From the NCBI GenBank assembly GCA_013376995.1, contig JACAAZ010000010.1, forward strand, positions 62,001 through 126,000: a stretch of DNA of 64,000 nucleotides, in the 5' to 3' direction. The position numbers and the translations under genes are program-made. The notes under the pieces are model-generated. The model worked only from the letters and a program-made list of their open reading frames with translations. It was not told the DNA's origin and made no database searches. Source of the DNA: Bacteroidota bacterium. GTDB lineage: Bacteria > Bacteroidota > Bacteroidia > Bacteroidales > UBA4417. Of the stretch, positions 1 to 9,042 are shown piece by piece (positions within the stretch are counted from its first letter, which is position 1; every line of letters starts with the position of its first letter).

Positions 1-305
1 TCACGAACATTAAGCTCATCAATCAGGTTAAAACTCTGGAATACAAAGCCGATATTACCTTTCCTCAGCTTTGTCCGCTGGCTTTCCCGCAGGTGCCCGA
101 CTTCCTGCCCGTCAAAATAGTATTTTCCACCGCTTGGATTATCCAACAGGCCGATAATATTGAGGAGGGTAGATTTGCCACAACCGGATGGGCCCATAAT
201 GGCAACAAAATCCCCTTTATTTATCACCAGGTCCACGTTCAGCAAAGCGCTGGTTTCAATTTCCTCGGTACGGAATACTCTTGATAATTGCTCAGTTTTG
301 ATCAT
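1..305 (-). CDS. ABC transporter ATP-binding protein, MacB/LolD type (partial)
   Basis: Cytoplasmic ATPase of a tripartite efflux or lipoprotein-export ABC transporter; only the first 101 residues lie in the window and the rest runs off the left edge. The translated start is MIKTEQLSRVFRTEEIETSA. A Walker A motif GPSGCGKST falls at residues 38-46 and a Q-loop stretch (GFVFQSFNLID) near residue 90, both typical of the MacB/LolD/FtsE family. It is the third gene, after the TolC-like and HlyD-like genes, separated from the adaptor by 99 bp. The permease is presumably just outside the window. The family call is sure; the exported substrate is unknown. Confidence 0.9.
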   Translation of the reverse strand, partial: MIKTEQLSRVFRTEEIETSALLNVDLVINKGDFVAIMGPSGCGKSTLLNIIGLLDNPSGGKYYFDGQEVGHLRESQRTKLRKGNIGFVFQSFNLIDELNVR

Positions 306-404
306 AGTTTGAAAAATTTATGCGTATTCTGAATATTGATTTTGATTCTTTGATTTTACACTGTGGGAAATAACTGACCGAACTAATTTCCGGCCTCCAC
401 AGGA

Positions 405-1655
405 TTACTTAAGTACCAGTCTCTCATTGTCCCCGAAAAGCTCATATCCTGAGGTTATAACCTGGTCACCTGGTTTTAACCCTTCCAGTACTTCGAAATA
501 CAACGGGTTCTTGCTCCCAATCCGGATGTTCCGTTTTACAGCAGTCTGCCCGGATTTATCAAGTACGTATATCCATTGGCCACCGGTGCTCTGGTAGAAA
601 GCTCCCTGCGGAAGCAACACAGCCTCTGTAGGTTCACCCAATTGTAATTTGATATGATAGGATTGCCCGGTCCGGATATTTTCAGGTAAGTTTCCAGTAA
701 AAACCAGGTCAATTTTAAACTGTCCCTGCCTTACCTCCGGATAAACCTTATGAACCCGCAGGCTGAATTCCTTATCCTGCCTGTCAAGCGTGCCGGTAAG
801 GCCCGGGTTTACCCTGTCGATGTAATGCTCATCCATTAAAGCCTGCACTTTGTATCCCGAAAGCACATTGATTTGTCCTAAACGAGTTCCCTGGCCAAGC
901 TGCTGGCCAATTTCCGCATTCAGCATACCAAGTTGTCCATCCACGGGAGCCTTTACCAACAGGTTATCCAGGCGCTCCTGGACATACATCAGGGCTTTGC
1001 GCATCTTAACCATATCCGATTCCAGTTGGGCAATATCCTTCACTTTAATGAGGGAATCACTTTCAGCTTTCTGCTTGTTGATCTCAAGCAATTCCTTCTG
1101 GTACATATAATCTTCCTCTGCCTGCTGGTATTCTTCTTTTGATATCAGCTTATTTTCATAGAGTTTCTTGTCCTGCTCGAATTTCCTTCCCGATTTGGAG
1201 AGCTGAAGTTTATTGTCCAGTAAGTTTCGCTTGCTCTGGATCCGGTCCACCTCAAAATTAATGCGTGCTGTTCGCAGGTAATTCTCTTTTTCGGCAAGGC
1301 TGGTCTCGGAGATGAGGATGGTCTGGTATAATTCGCGGTTCTCGAGTTTCAGGATCACATCTCCTTTTTTAACCATTTCACCCTCTTCTATATACCGTTC
1401 AACAACCCTTCCACCTTCAAGCGCATCCAGGTAAATAGTAGAGATGGGCTCAACCTGCCCTATAACGGTGATATAGTCGTCGAATTGACCCCTGGTGATT
1501 GTTTCGATGGTTACCTTATCTTTTTCTACATTCAGAGTAGAACTCCGGTTCTGTAAAAACATAAATAAAATCAGGGCCAGGATTACTACCCCTCCGGCGA
1601 TATAGGGAAAATGCTTTTTTTTAATTCCTTTCTTTTTTTCAATGATTCGGTCCAT
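405..1655 (-). CDS. Periplasmic adaptor (HlyD/MacA family) of an ABC efflux system
   Basis: Membrane-fusion protein that bridges the inner-membrane ABC transporter and the outer-membrane TolC channel. The 416 residues begin with a basic segment and one transmembrane helix (about 17-36), so it is anchored in the inner membrane. A first lipoyl half-motif follows (ALEGGRVVERYIEEGEMVKKGDVILKLEN), then a long charged coiled-coil hairpin (about 110-225) and the second lipoyl half near VKAPVDGQLGML. The C-terminal beta-barrel and membrane-proximal part contains GDQVITSGYELFGDNERLVLK. It lies between the TolC-like gene (60 bp upstream) and the ATPase gene. Family assignment is secure; the substrate cannot be told. 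Confidence 0.9.
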   Translation of the reverse strand: MDRIIEKKKGIKKKHFPYIAGGVVILALILFMFLQNRSSTLNVEKDKVTIETITRGQFDDYITVIGQVEPISTIYLDALEGGRVVERYIEEGEMVKKGDVILKLENRELYQTILISETSLAEKENYLRTARINFEVDRIQSKRNLLDNKLQLSKSGRKFEQDKKLYENKLISKEEYQQAEEDYMYQKELLEINKQKAESDSLIKVKDIAQLESDMVKMRKALMYVQERLDNLLVKAPVDGQLGMLNAEIGQQLGQGTRLGQINVLSGYKVQALMDEHYIDRVNPGLTGTLDRQDKEFSLRVHKVYPEVRQGQFKIDLVFTGNLPENIRTGQSYHIKLQLGEPTEAVLLPQGAFYQSTGGQWIYVLDKSGQTAVKRNIRIGSKNPLYFEVLEGLKPGDQVITSGYELFGDNERLVLK

Positions 1656-1715
1656 GCGGCAGTATGTTTGATTCCAGTTTGAAAGTAATCTTGTATTGAG
1701 GAGATTTGTATTCTA

Positions 1716-3047
1716 TCACCAGGCAGTCTTTCCTTCATAGATATCCAGGGTCTTCTTCTTAAGCTTAAATTGTAGCTGTGTCCTAAGGATTTCAGCTTCT
1801 GCAGATGCCGACCTGTTGCGTGCATCTGTCAGCTCCAGCAGGTTGCCTGTTCCCTGTTCCCATTTCTTCTCAGCAAGTTCCAGGTTAAGGGCTGTTGATT
1901 TCTCCTGCTCAACTGAGGCTCTGTATTCATCAACTGCTGAACGTAGGGAAAGACAGACATTCTCAATTTCTGCACGAAATACCTGTTTTTTCATATCATT
2001 GAGGGCTTCAGCCTTATCAATGCCAAAACGTGCAACACGTATATTCCTGTTAAGTTGTGCGCCGTTGAAAAGCGGTATATTGAGGTTCAGGCCAATATAC
2101 TGGTAACTGTTATTACCCAGCTGGTGCTGAAAATCCACCGGGTTCCCATAGGTATCCCTGTAGGAATCATAATACCCTGTTCCATAGCCGGCCTGTGCCC
2201 GAAGCGATGGCAAAATGGCTCCTTTAGCCAGTTTGAGATCCAGTTTTGAAATTCCATGATCAATTTCCATTTCACGGAATTGGGGGAGATGAGCGGCTGC
2301 ATGCTTATACACCGAATCGGGTAAAGGCATTAGCAGGAGATCCGCAGGTTCTGACAAAGCTGGCTCTTCTGCGATATCGAAAGGAGTGTCATAACTAATA
2401 TTCAGGAGCTGACGAAGCACAGTCCTTGCTTTCTCAACATTGTTCCTTGCCTGTGTAAGATGAAATTCATCCTGTGCCAGCCTTGCCCTGATTTCGGTTG
2501 TTTCTGTCTCAGCCTTGGTGCCTACTTCAACCATTATCCTGGCCTTTTCAAGATTAATGGTATCCAGGTCCCGCAGATCCCTGGCAATCAGCATCTGGCC
2601 CCTGGCAAAGCAGAGATCGTAATAAGCATTCATCACTTTAAAAGCAATGTCATTCTTTAAAGATTGCTCTGCCATAAGCCCTTTCATGGCCATCATACGG
2701 CTGTACTGCACCTTGTTCAGGTTGACAAATCCATTGAACAGGACTAAAGATGCTCCCAGGGAAACATTGGCCTGGAAAAGGCGGGTGGAGACAATTTCAT
2801 TGTTGCTGGGATCTATTGCCCGGCCAAAGCTTTTGTCAGAATTCAGGGAACCGCTCACCTCAGGTAACAAGCTCAGGCGAGATTGCCTCAGGTCTTCCGT
2901 TTTGACCCTGTTATCAACCTGGATTTGCCGGAGTTCAAGGTTCGACTTGATGGCTTCACGAATACAGTCATCAAGTGTCCGGTTCAACTGGCCAACCGCC
3001 ATAAGGGAGCCTGATAACATAGTGCAGAAAAGGAAAATTCTAATCAT
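1716..3047 (-). CDS. TolC family outer-membrane efflux protein
   Basis: Outer-membrane channel partner of the adaptor and ABC ATPase encoded downstream on the same strand. The 443-residue protein starts with a signal peptide (MIRIFLFCTMLSGSLMAVGQ) and then shows the two homologous helical halves of the outer-membrane efflux family, with long amphipathic coiled coils and an NIPLFNGAQLNRN beta-strand motif near residue 320. It is the first gene of the efflux operon. Its start codon lies about 25 bp downstream of a sigma-54-type promoter, so expression is probably controlled by the divergent sigma-54 activator. Confidence 0.9.
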   Translation of the reverse strand: MIRIFLFCTMLSGSLMAVGQLNRTLDDCIREAIKSNLELRQIQVDNRVKTEDLRQSRLSLLPEVSGSLNSDKSFGRAIDPSNNEIVSTRLFQANVSLGASLVLFNGFVNLNKVQYSRMMAMKGLMAEQSLKNDIAFKVMNAYYDLCFARGQMLIARDLRDLDTINLEKARIMVEVGTKAETETTEIRARLAQDEFHLTQARNNVEKARTVLRQLLNISYDTPFDIAEEPALSEPADLLLMPLPDSVYKHAAAHLPQFREMEIDHGISKLDLKLAKGAILPSLRAQAGYGTGYYDSYRDTYGNPVDFQHQLGNNSYQYIGLNLNIPLFNGAQLNRNIRVARFGIDKAEALNDMKKQVFRAEIENVCLSLRSAVDEYRASVEQEKSTALNLELAEKKWEQGTGNLLELTDARNRSASAEAEILRTQLQFKLKKKTLDIYEGKTAW

Positions 3048-3071
3048 ACTTTAAAATCTGCCACTACAATA

Positions 3072-3086
3072 GCTATCCACGTGCCA
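3072..3086 (-). promoter_or_regulatory. Sigma-54 (-24/-12) promoter of the efflux operon
   Basis: Read on the minus strand this is TGGCACG-TGGA-TAGC. Against the sigma-54 consensus TGGCACG-N4-TTGC it has the invariant GG and GC at exact spacing and one mismatch (A for T in the -12 box). The predicted transcription start near 3060 leaves a leader of about 13 nt before the TolC-like start codon. The divergent gene encodes a sigma-54 activator. Confidence 0.75.
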
Positions 3087-3173
3087 CAAATGTATATTTC
3101 TATATTTCAGATTCTTACCAATATTATTCACCCGGTAACTGTAAATTATTTATACAAAATGTGTCTAAAAATC

Positions 3174-3195
3174 ATACAATCCAAAAGGATTGGAT
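3174..3195. promoter_or_regulatory. Inverted repeat, candidate upstream activator site
   Basis: The core is CAATCC-AAAA-GGATTG, a perfect 6-bp inverted repeat. It extends to 9-bp arms with one mismatch (3174-3182 and 3187-3195). It is centred about 105 bp upstream of the sigma-54 promoter, the usual distance for an NtrC-type enhancer-binding protein, and just upstream of the activator's own gene. The role is inferred from position and symmetry only. Confidence 0.45.
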
Positions 3196-3238
3196 TCATG
3201 TTGTTATATATTTGTGGCGGGTTCATAAAGAATCATTT

Positions 3239-4600
3239 ATGCAAAAAGGCAAAGTCCTTATCATCGATGACAACAAGGGTATCCAGGATGCTCTTGAATT
3301 GCTTCTTTTGCCGGTTTGCACCTCAGTTGTCAGTATTCCCGGGCCGAAAAGGCTTATTCCTATGCTCGAGACTGGTGAATTTGACCTGGTCCTTCTCGAT
3401 ATGAATTTTTCTGCCGGAGTTAACACCGGGAATGAAGGCATATACTGGCTTAAAAGAATACGGGAGATCAATCCCGATATCCCCGTCATCCTGATAACAG
3501 CCTATGGCGATGTGGAACTGGCAGTAAAAGCCCTCAAGGAAGGGGCAACGGATTTTATCCTGAAGCCCTGGGACAACCAGAAACTGATTGCTACCGTACA
3601 GGCAGGATTCCAGTTACGCTGGTCAAGGCTTGAGGTACGGTTGCTAAAACAAAAGGAAGGCTACCTGAAAAAAGAACTCAACAAGGAGAACATTCCAATC
3701 CTTGGAAATTCTGTTGCGATTCAGCAAATGCAGTCCCTGATCGGGAAAGTTGCAAAAACGGATGCCAATGTGCTGATTACCGGCGAAAATGGCACTGGTA
3801 AAGAGCTGGTAGCAAGAGAAATTCACAGGCTATCCGGACGATCACAGGAGATACTGGTAACGGTGGATATGGGGGCCATAAGCGATACCCTTTTTGAGAG
3901 TGAATTGTTCGGTCATGTGAAAGGTGCTTTTACGGATGCCCGTGAGGATCGCGCCGGAAAAATGGAAGCAGCCAATGGAGGCACCTTGTTTCTCGACGAA
4001 ATAGGTAACCTGGGGCTTCCCCTGCAGGCCAAGCTACTCGCTGCATTGCAAAACAGGGAGATCACGAGGCTGGGGTCTAATAAGGCCATTGGCATCGACT
4101 TCCGCCTTATCAGCGCAACGAACCGCGATCTTACTGCCATGATAACTGAAGGGCAGTTCCGCGAAGACCTCCTTTACAGGCTGAATACCATCCATATTGA
4201 AGTGCCGCCTTTGAGGGAAAGAGGCACGGATGTCCTGCTACTGGCAGAACATTTCATCCGGAAATTTGCTTCCCGCTATGATAAACCTAATCTGCACATC
4301 AATCAGCAGGCAAATGAAAAGCTCCAGCATTATAGCTGGCCGGGGAATATCAGGGAATTGCAGCATACCATTGAAAAGGCCGTAATATTAAGCGAGGGGC
4401 CCGTATTGAAACCCGACCTCTTTTTCTTCAAGCCTCTTGGTGCTGCTAAAGTTCTGAAAGACATGACCCTGGAAGAAATGGAGAAAAACCTGATTGCCGG
4501 GGTCCTCCAGAAAGCCGGGGGCAATTTATCCCTGGCAGCCCAACACCTGGGTGTGACCAGGCAAACATTGTACAACAAAATAAAAAAATACGGACTCTAA
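3239..4600 (+). CDS. Sigma-54-dependent response regulator (NtrC family)
   Basis: Enhancer-binding transcription activator. From the chosen ATG it has 453 residues: a receiver domain (1-120; acidic pair D10-D11, phospho-acceptor D54, K in LKPWD), a sigma-54 AAA+ domain (Walker A GENGTGKE, Walker B GGTLFLDEIGN, arginine fingers near LPPLRERGTDV as EVPPLRERG) and a C-terminal Fis-type HTH (NLSLAAQHLGVTRQTLYNKI). The sigma-54 contact loop reads GAFTDA rather than GAFTGA. An in-frame extension upstream to 3161 is possible but would put 26 atypical residues before the receiver. The gene is divergent from the efflux operon and followed by its kinase. Most likely it switches on the efflux operon. 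Confidence 0.92.
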   Translation: MQKGKVLIIDDNKGIQDALELLLLPVCTSVVSIPGPKRLIPMLETGEFDLVLLDMNFSAGVNTGNEGIYWLKRIREINPDIPVILITAYGDVELAVKALKEGATDFILKPWDNQKLIATVQAGFQLRWSRLEVRLLKQKEGYLKKELNKENIPILGNSVAIQQMQSLIGKVAKTDANVLITGENGTGKELVAREIHRLSGRSQEILVTVDMGAISDTLFESELFGHVKGAFTDAREDRAGKMEAANGGTLFLDEIGNLGLPLQAKLLAALQNREITRLGSNKAIGIDFRLISATNRDLTAMITEGQFREDLLYRLNTIHIEVPPLRERGTDVLLLAEHFIRKFASRYDKPNLHINQQANEKLQHYSWPGNIRELQHTIEKAVILSEGPVLKPDLFFFKPLGAAKVLKDMTLEEMEKNLIAGVLQKAGGNLSLAAQHLGVTRQTLYNKIKKYGL

Positions 4601-4684
4601 CCCATATTTCCGGGCATCCGGGCAAGCTATTGCAGCATTGCTTATATTTATCTATACAATCAGCTGAATTCCAAATTTCAAATC

Positions 4685-6031
4685 GTGAATAAGCACATCA
4701 ACTTCAGCATTATAGCAAGGATACTGGGGATAGTCCTGACAGTAATGATAACGAGTTTGCTCAGTTTCCGCTTCAATTTTTGGATCATCCTTCCTTTGGG
4801 TCTCATTCTCCTTGCGTGGCAAACGGTCAGCATAATCTACATGATGAACAGGACGAACAGGCAGATCGCTTTTTTCTTTGATGCGATCCGCAATGAAGAC
4901 TCAACCTTGCATTTCCCTGTACATACCGGTAACAAGACTGTTGACGGGCTAAATGTGAGCATGAACCGGCTGAATAAGGTGATTGGGGAGGCAAAGATGC
5001 AAAACCGTCTCCAGGAGCAGTATTTTGAAACCCTTATTGAACAGGCTGCAACAGGCCTCATCACTTTTGATGAAAACGGGCATATCCTGCAGGCCAATAC
5101 CTCCGCCCGGAAGTTACTGGGACTTGAGCCATTGACACATATCAGCCAGCTGGAAAAGGTAGAGAAGGGCCTTTCGAAAGTATTCATGGAAATTATCCCT
5201 GATCGTCCCAGGCTGGTTACCCTGACAAATGAGCGGGGAAGCATGCAGCTTTCGTTAAGGGCTACAGGGATGTCAATTCGCAATAGTAATGTCCGCCTGG
5301 TATCGGTTCAGGATATAAGGAATGAGCTGGATGAAAAAGAAACAGAATCCTGGGTAAGGCTTATCAGGGTTCTTACCCATGAGATCATGAACAGTATTGC
5401 GCCCATCACTTCATTATCGGAAACGCTGACCGGGTATTTCCTGGATGGTGAATCAATACGAAAGCCGGGGGAACTTGATGAACATGCCATTACAAATACG
5501 GTAAAAGGGCTAAAGGTGATCAGTGAAAGAGGTGACGGGCTGGTAAAATTCGTGGATTCTTATCGTACGCTAACACACCTAAGGGAACCCAATTGTAAAA
5601 CAGTAAACCTGATGCTACTGATAGATAAGGTTAAACTGCTACTTTGCTCTGAACTGGATTTTAGCCATGCCAGCCTTTCAATTGATATTCAACAACAGGA
5701 TTTGACGGCTTTTGTAGATGAAGATCTCTTTTCGCAGGTAATTATAAACCTGGTCCGGAATTCATGGGAAGCCCTGAAACATCAGGAGCATGGGGATATC
5801 CGGATCAGGGCGTATTCAACCGGAAGCGGCCACACAGCCCTGGAAGTAACCGATAATGGCCCGGGGATACCGGCTGGCTTGCTCGATAAGATATTTGTAC
5901 CCTTCTTTACCACCCGTGAAAAAGGAAGCGGGATCGGCCTCAGCCTTTCGCGACAGATCATACGGCTTCATGGCGGCACGCTCTCTGTCAAATCACAGGC
6001 AGGAAGTACATGTTTTGAAATACTGTTATAA
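4685..6031 (+). CDS. Sensor histidine kinase (NtrB-like, PAS-containing)
   Basis: Inner-membrane sensor kinase paired with the preceding sigma-54 regulator, 84 bp downstream. The 448 residues contain two N-terminal transmembrane helices (about 9-28 and 32-53) with almost no periplasmic loop, a PAS-like segment (about 105-215), an H-box with the phospho-accepting His232 (RVLTHEIMNSIAPI) and a HATPase domain with N box (NLVRNSWEAL), G1 (DNGPGIP) and G2 (GSGIGLSLS). The lack of a periplasmic domain suggests that it senses a membrane or cytoplasmic signal, as expected for envelope stress or drug load. The signal itself is unknown. Confidence 0.9.
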   Translation: MNKHINFSIIARILGIVLTVMITSLLSFRFNFWIILPLGLILLAWQTVSIIYMMNRTNRQIAFFFDAIRNEDSTLHFPVHTGNKTVDGLNVSMNRLNKVIGEAKMQNRLQEQYFETLIEQAATGLITFDENGHILQANTSARKLLGLEPLTHISQLEKVEKGLSKVFMEIIPDRPRLVTLTNERGSMQLSLRATGMSIRNSNVRLVSVQDIRNELDEKETESWVRLIRVLTHEIMNSIAPITSLSETLTGYFLDGESIRKPGELDEHAITNTVKGLKVISERGDGLVKFVDSYRTLTHLREPNCKTVNLMLLIDKVKLLLCSELDFSHASLSIDIQQQDLTAFVDEDLFSQVIINLVRNSWEALKHQEHGDIRIRAYSTGSGHTALEVTDNGPGIPAGLLDKIFVPFFTTREKGSGIGLSLSRQIIRLHGGTLSVKSQAGSTCFEILL

Positions 6032-6119
6032 GGTGATTCAGTATGAAGGGATTAAAGGGTTAGAGGCTGATATCCCTTTGTTTACTATTCTCCTGTCTTT
6101 CTCATTCCTGCCACCTGCA

Positions 6120-6360
6120 GGCTACGTCCTACTTCCAACCAACGGCTTCTGACTTCCTACTTCCGGCTTCTGACTTCTGACTTCTGACTTCTGACTTCCT
6201 ATTTCCTACTCCCGGCTTCCCACTTCCGGCTTCTGACTTCCTATTTCCTACTCCCGGCTTCCTACTTCCCACTTCCTACTTCCTACTTCCTACTTCCTAC
6301 TTCCGGCTTCCGGCTTCCGGCTTCCCATTTCCGGTTTCTCGCCTAACACTTCCCACCTCC
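6120..6360. repeat. Degenerate 7-bp tandem repeat tract (CTTCYNN)
   Basis: An almost pure pyrimidine-rich tract built from 7-bp words such as GACTTCT, TACTTCC, CACTTCC and CGGCTTC in mixed order, with local runs of identical words (four GACTTCT near 6168-6190, four TACTTCC near 6270-6300). It begins about 90 bp after the kinase stop and fades into looser CTTCC-rich sequence up to about 6450. No open frame or conserved RNA structure is visible. It is a short-period satellite-like repeat of unknown role. Confidence 0.85.
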
Positions 6361-6469
6361 TCCTTCATACCTCAGGCTTCTGCTTAAAGCCAACTGCATC
6401 CTGCTTCCTGCCTGCCGCCAGCAACTTTCAACCTTCATCCTCCCACTTCTGTCTTTTCCTTTTATCTTT

Positions 6470-6515
6470 TCCGCCTGAGGTGGATTAGTCTTTTAACTTT
6501 TCCGCCTGGGGCGGA
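6470..6515. repeat. Two TCCGCC...GGCGGA palindromes in a CTTTT word repeat
   Basis: TCCGCCTGAGGTGGA (6470-6484) and TCCGCCTGGGGCGGA (6501-6515) are near-perfect 15-bp palindromes, each set between words such as TTATCTTTT, TTTAACTTT and TTGTCTTTT. Members of the same palindrome class occur elsewhere in the window (18250, 35408, 54543, 59992). Confidence 0.7.
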
Positions 6516-6579
6516 TTTGTCTTTTGTCTTTTATCTTTAAAATTATTCTTCCCCCTTGCACATATTCTAAATACTTCAA

Positions 6580-6587
6580 TACATTTG
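6580..6587 (+). promoter_or_regulatory. Bacteroidota -7 box (TACATTTG)
   Basis: TACATTTG matches the Bacteroidota sigma-ABfr -7 consensus TAnnTTTG. A TTG lies 21 bp upstream, a loose fit to the -33 element. The predicted start near 6594 gives a leader of about 55 nt for the outer-membrane protein gene at 6649. Confidence 0.45.
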
Positions 6588-6648
6588 ATTACAATTTCAA
6601 GAATCCAATTTATTCTATCCTCATACTTTAACTTAAACTTTCAGCTCT

Positions 6649-7395
6649 ATGAAAAACATCCTTTCAATTATTCTTTTTGCACTCTTTCTCACATTCTTTT
6701 TACAGGCTAAGGCCCAAACGAGTCCAGCTCATTATGCAAAAGGCTGGGGGACAGAATTAAACTTCAACCCCTTTAATGGAAGCCTGAGCCTGAACAATGC
6801 CTCCGGGCAAATCAAGGTCCGAAAATTTCTCAGTGATAAGTTAGCACTGAGGGCTGCAATTGCAATTGGTTACAAATCAGGTAACGATAAGGAAAAACAA
6901 TCATATGGTACATCTCCTTATGAAACTACTATTAAGAAAAACTCACTTCTAACAGCTTTGAACCTGGGTATGGAAAAGCACTTTAACGTTGGGAACAGGC
7001 TATCCCCTTACCTGGGTTTCGAACTTGGATTTGGCCTGAAGAAATCAAAAGAAGAGTTTGGATACAACGACACCAAAAAGACAATTAAAGGAGGATGGCA
7101 AACAACAAGTTTAATCTATAACGGCCAGTACTATACCTCCCAGGTCAATTATGAAGAGCGCGGTTTTATCAGCCAATCAGGCAGTATCTTAACAGGTTTT
7201 GACTACTATATGGATGACCATTTTTATGTTGGATATGAATTCGGTTTCGGATATGAATTTATAAAATACTCTAAATTACAAGCTACTGTTGATGAGAACT
7301 TCCCAAACAATTCTGCATTGCCTGACCTGGATTCAAAAACATGGGAGATCGGGCCGCAACTCCTCAATGGTATTCGAATAGGTTATAATTTCTAA
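6649..7395 (+). CDS. Outer-membrane beta-barrel protein, hypothetical
   Basis: 248-residue secreted protein with a clear signal peptide (MKNILSIILFALFLTFFLQAKAQ). The rest is alternating aromatic/polar strands (ELNFNPFNGSLSLNN, YLGFELGFGLKKSK, YVGYEFGFGYEFIKYS) and it ends in IGYNF. A terminal aromatic residue is typical of outer-membrane barrels of the OmpW/OprF-like size class (8-10 strands). It is followed after 29 bp by an IPT/TIG lipoprotein gene, so the two are probably co-transcribed from the promoter near 6580. No specific function can be assigned. Confidence 0.75.
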   Translation: MKNILSIILFALFLTFFLQAKAQTSPAHYAKGWGTELNFNPFNGSLSLNNASGQIKVRKFLSDKLALRAAIAIGYKSGNDKEKQSYGTSPYETTIKKNSLLTALNLGMEKHFNVGNRLSPYLGFELGFGLKKSKEEFGYNDTKKTIKGGWQTTSLIYNGQYYTSQVNYEERGFISQSGSILTGFDYYMDDHFYVGYEFGFGYEFIKYSKLQATVDENFPNNSALPDLDSKTWEIGPQLLNGIRIGYNF

Positions 7396-7424
7396 GTTTT
7401 CAGCTAATCTATAATTTCTGTAAA

Positions 7425-8606
7425 ATGAAATCAATCAATTCAGTGTTTATTAAATTACTGGCCATTTTAATGTGCTGCAGCATTATACTGCTGATAATCA
7501 CCTCATGCGAAAAAGAGAAAAAAGACCCAGTCCTTGAAACTACCTCCATCCAGCCACTTTCGCCTTCACATTATTTCGTTTCTGCGAAACTTACTGAAAG
7601 AGGGGATTATACAATCACAGATTACGGAATTGCCTATTATGTAGGATCATCAACTTCCCCCCCTTCCTATTATAATTTTCAGAAGGTTTCGATCGGAACT
7701 ACTCCAACAGCAGATACTTTCTCCCTGAACATCAATATAGGACAGATTGGCTCCTATTACAGCAACTATCGCTGTTATGTCAAAGCTTATGTCACCAATG
7801 AAAGAGGCACCCTATACGGGAGCCTGGTTTCCACAGATATTGCTGTTTTATCGCTTCAGAACCTGGTACCGGGAAAAGGCCGGTCAGGTGATACCATCAC
7901 CATTCACGGGAATTACTTCGCTTCTGATCCGTTTCAGAACCAGGTGTACTTCGACAATGTGCTTGCCAACATTATTTCAGGTGACAAGCAGACCTTAAGA
8001 GTGATAGTTCCTGATAATATCACCTCGTATTATACCAATACAGTTTCTGTGTTAGTAAAGTCTGATGGCTTCCAGGCAGAGCTCAGCAACGCTTTTACTT
8101 TACTGGTAAGCCCAACAGGCTTTACGCCCAAGAACGGAACATGGGAAGATTATGTTCACATCAACGGTGCCGGATTGTACAATACTGCCTTATATTTTGA
8201 TGATGAGTATATCCTGACAAACACTGATTATACTACCTCTATTGGCTTTTATATTCCTAACGAATTCCTGAAAAAGAAATTCAAATTGTATCTTGAGCAG
8301 GATGGAGTGAAAACGGAAGTGCCGGGTGGCTATTTTGAAATGGCCGACCTTCATGTCACAAGTCCGGGCAATACGGAATACAACTGGGGCTCCACCTTAT
8401 GCCTCAGCGGAACCGGGTTTAATCCAAATGAAAGCATAACAAAGCTATTACTAGGTAATTATGTCCTTCATCCATATAGCAGCAGTGGAAGCTATGCCTA
8501 CTTTGATATTCCTTACAGCATTCCGGTTGGCCCTTATTATGCCAGCCTAACGAATGGAATTGATACAGTTATGCTTGGAAGCCAGATAACAATTACCGGG
8601 AAATAA
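7425..8606 (+). CDS. IPT/TIG-domain lipoprotein
   Basis: 393-residue lipoprotein: the signal peptide ends in a lipobox with Cys28 (LIITSC followed by EKEKK). A fibronectin-like region comes first (about 40-140), then three Ig-like IPT/TIG modules. The best is at about 143-225 (LVPGKGRSGDTITIHGNYF, then VYFDNVLANIISGDKQTLRVIVP). Such proteins sit on the outer surface and often bind glycans or other surface proteins (family knowledge). Downstream partner of the barrel gene and followed by a strong terminator. Substrate unknown. Confidence 0.8.
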   Translation: MKSINSVFIKLLAILMCCSIILLIITSCEKEKKDPVLETTSIQPLSPSHYFVSAKLTERGDYTITDYGIAYYVGSSTSPPSYYNFQKVSIGTTPTADTFSLNINIGQIGSYYSNYRCYVKAYVTNERGTLYGSLVSTDIAVLSLQNLVPGKGRSGDTITIHGNYFASDPFQNQVYFDNVLANIISGDKQTLRVIVPDNITSYYTNTVSVLVKSDGFQAELSNAFTLLVSPTGFTPKNGTWEDYVHINGAGLYNTALYFDDEYILTNTDYTTSIGFYIPNEFLKKKFKLYLEQDGVKTEVPGGYFEMADLHVTSPGNTEYNWGSTLCLSGTGFNPNESITKLLLGNYVLHPYSSSGSYAYFDIPYSIPVGPYYASLTNGIDTVMLGSQITITGK

Positions 8607-8652
8607 GATTTTACGAACTTAATGCTACTAGCTTAATATTTAACGAAAAATA

Positions 8653-8680
8653 GACAGGGCCTGGCTCTGTCTTTTTTTTT
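8653..8680 (+). terminator. Rho-independent terminator
   Basis: GACAGGGCCTGGCTCTGTC forms a hairpin (one G-T pair) followed at once by nine T residues. It lies 46 bp after the IPT/TIG lipoprotein stop codon and closes the two-gene operon. Confidence 0.85.
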
Positions 8681-9042
8681 ACAAAGCAAACAAGCTGTAA
8701 ATAATCAAAGTGACAAGGAATGGCCTTTGTTCTCATGACCTTGTTTATGCTATTGAAATGCATTCATGCTTGCCAGAAACGCATAATTCTATTATACATT
8801 ACCTTAGAGATAAAAATATCAATTTTAGCAAAACACTTGCTTTTTGATATTTGAATTCTTACATTTAATGAAGGTAATGGCAAATGTCACTATACTTAAT
8901 TTATGAATAAAGATCATGCTGACATTGAACCACTTAACTGAAGCGGAAACACTAAAATATAAAGATCGTTTCCACTCTATTTCGTCATCTTAAGGTATAT
9001 TACACGGTAAATCATTGAACTTTTATTAAAAGCTGTAGAAGC
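8681..9042. other. Intergenic region without visible gene
   Basis: AT-rich spacer between the terminator and the hybrid kinase gene. I see no open frame of coding character, no repeat and no clear TAnnTTTG box. It presumably holds the kinase promoter. Confidence 0.5.

Noticed and set aside
3161-3238. N-terminal 26 residues added to the sigma-54 regulator
   Set aside because: They precede the receiver's first strand, have no family counterpart and overlap the inverted repeat; the ATG at 3239 fits better.
6120-6360. CRISPR-like array
   Set aside because: The period is 7 bp with no repeat-spacer alternation and no cas genes nearby. It is a simple short-word repeat.
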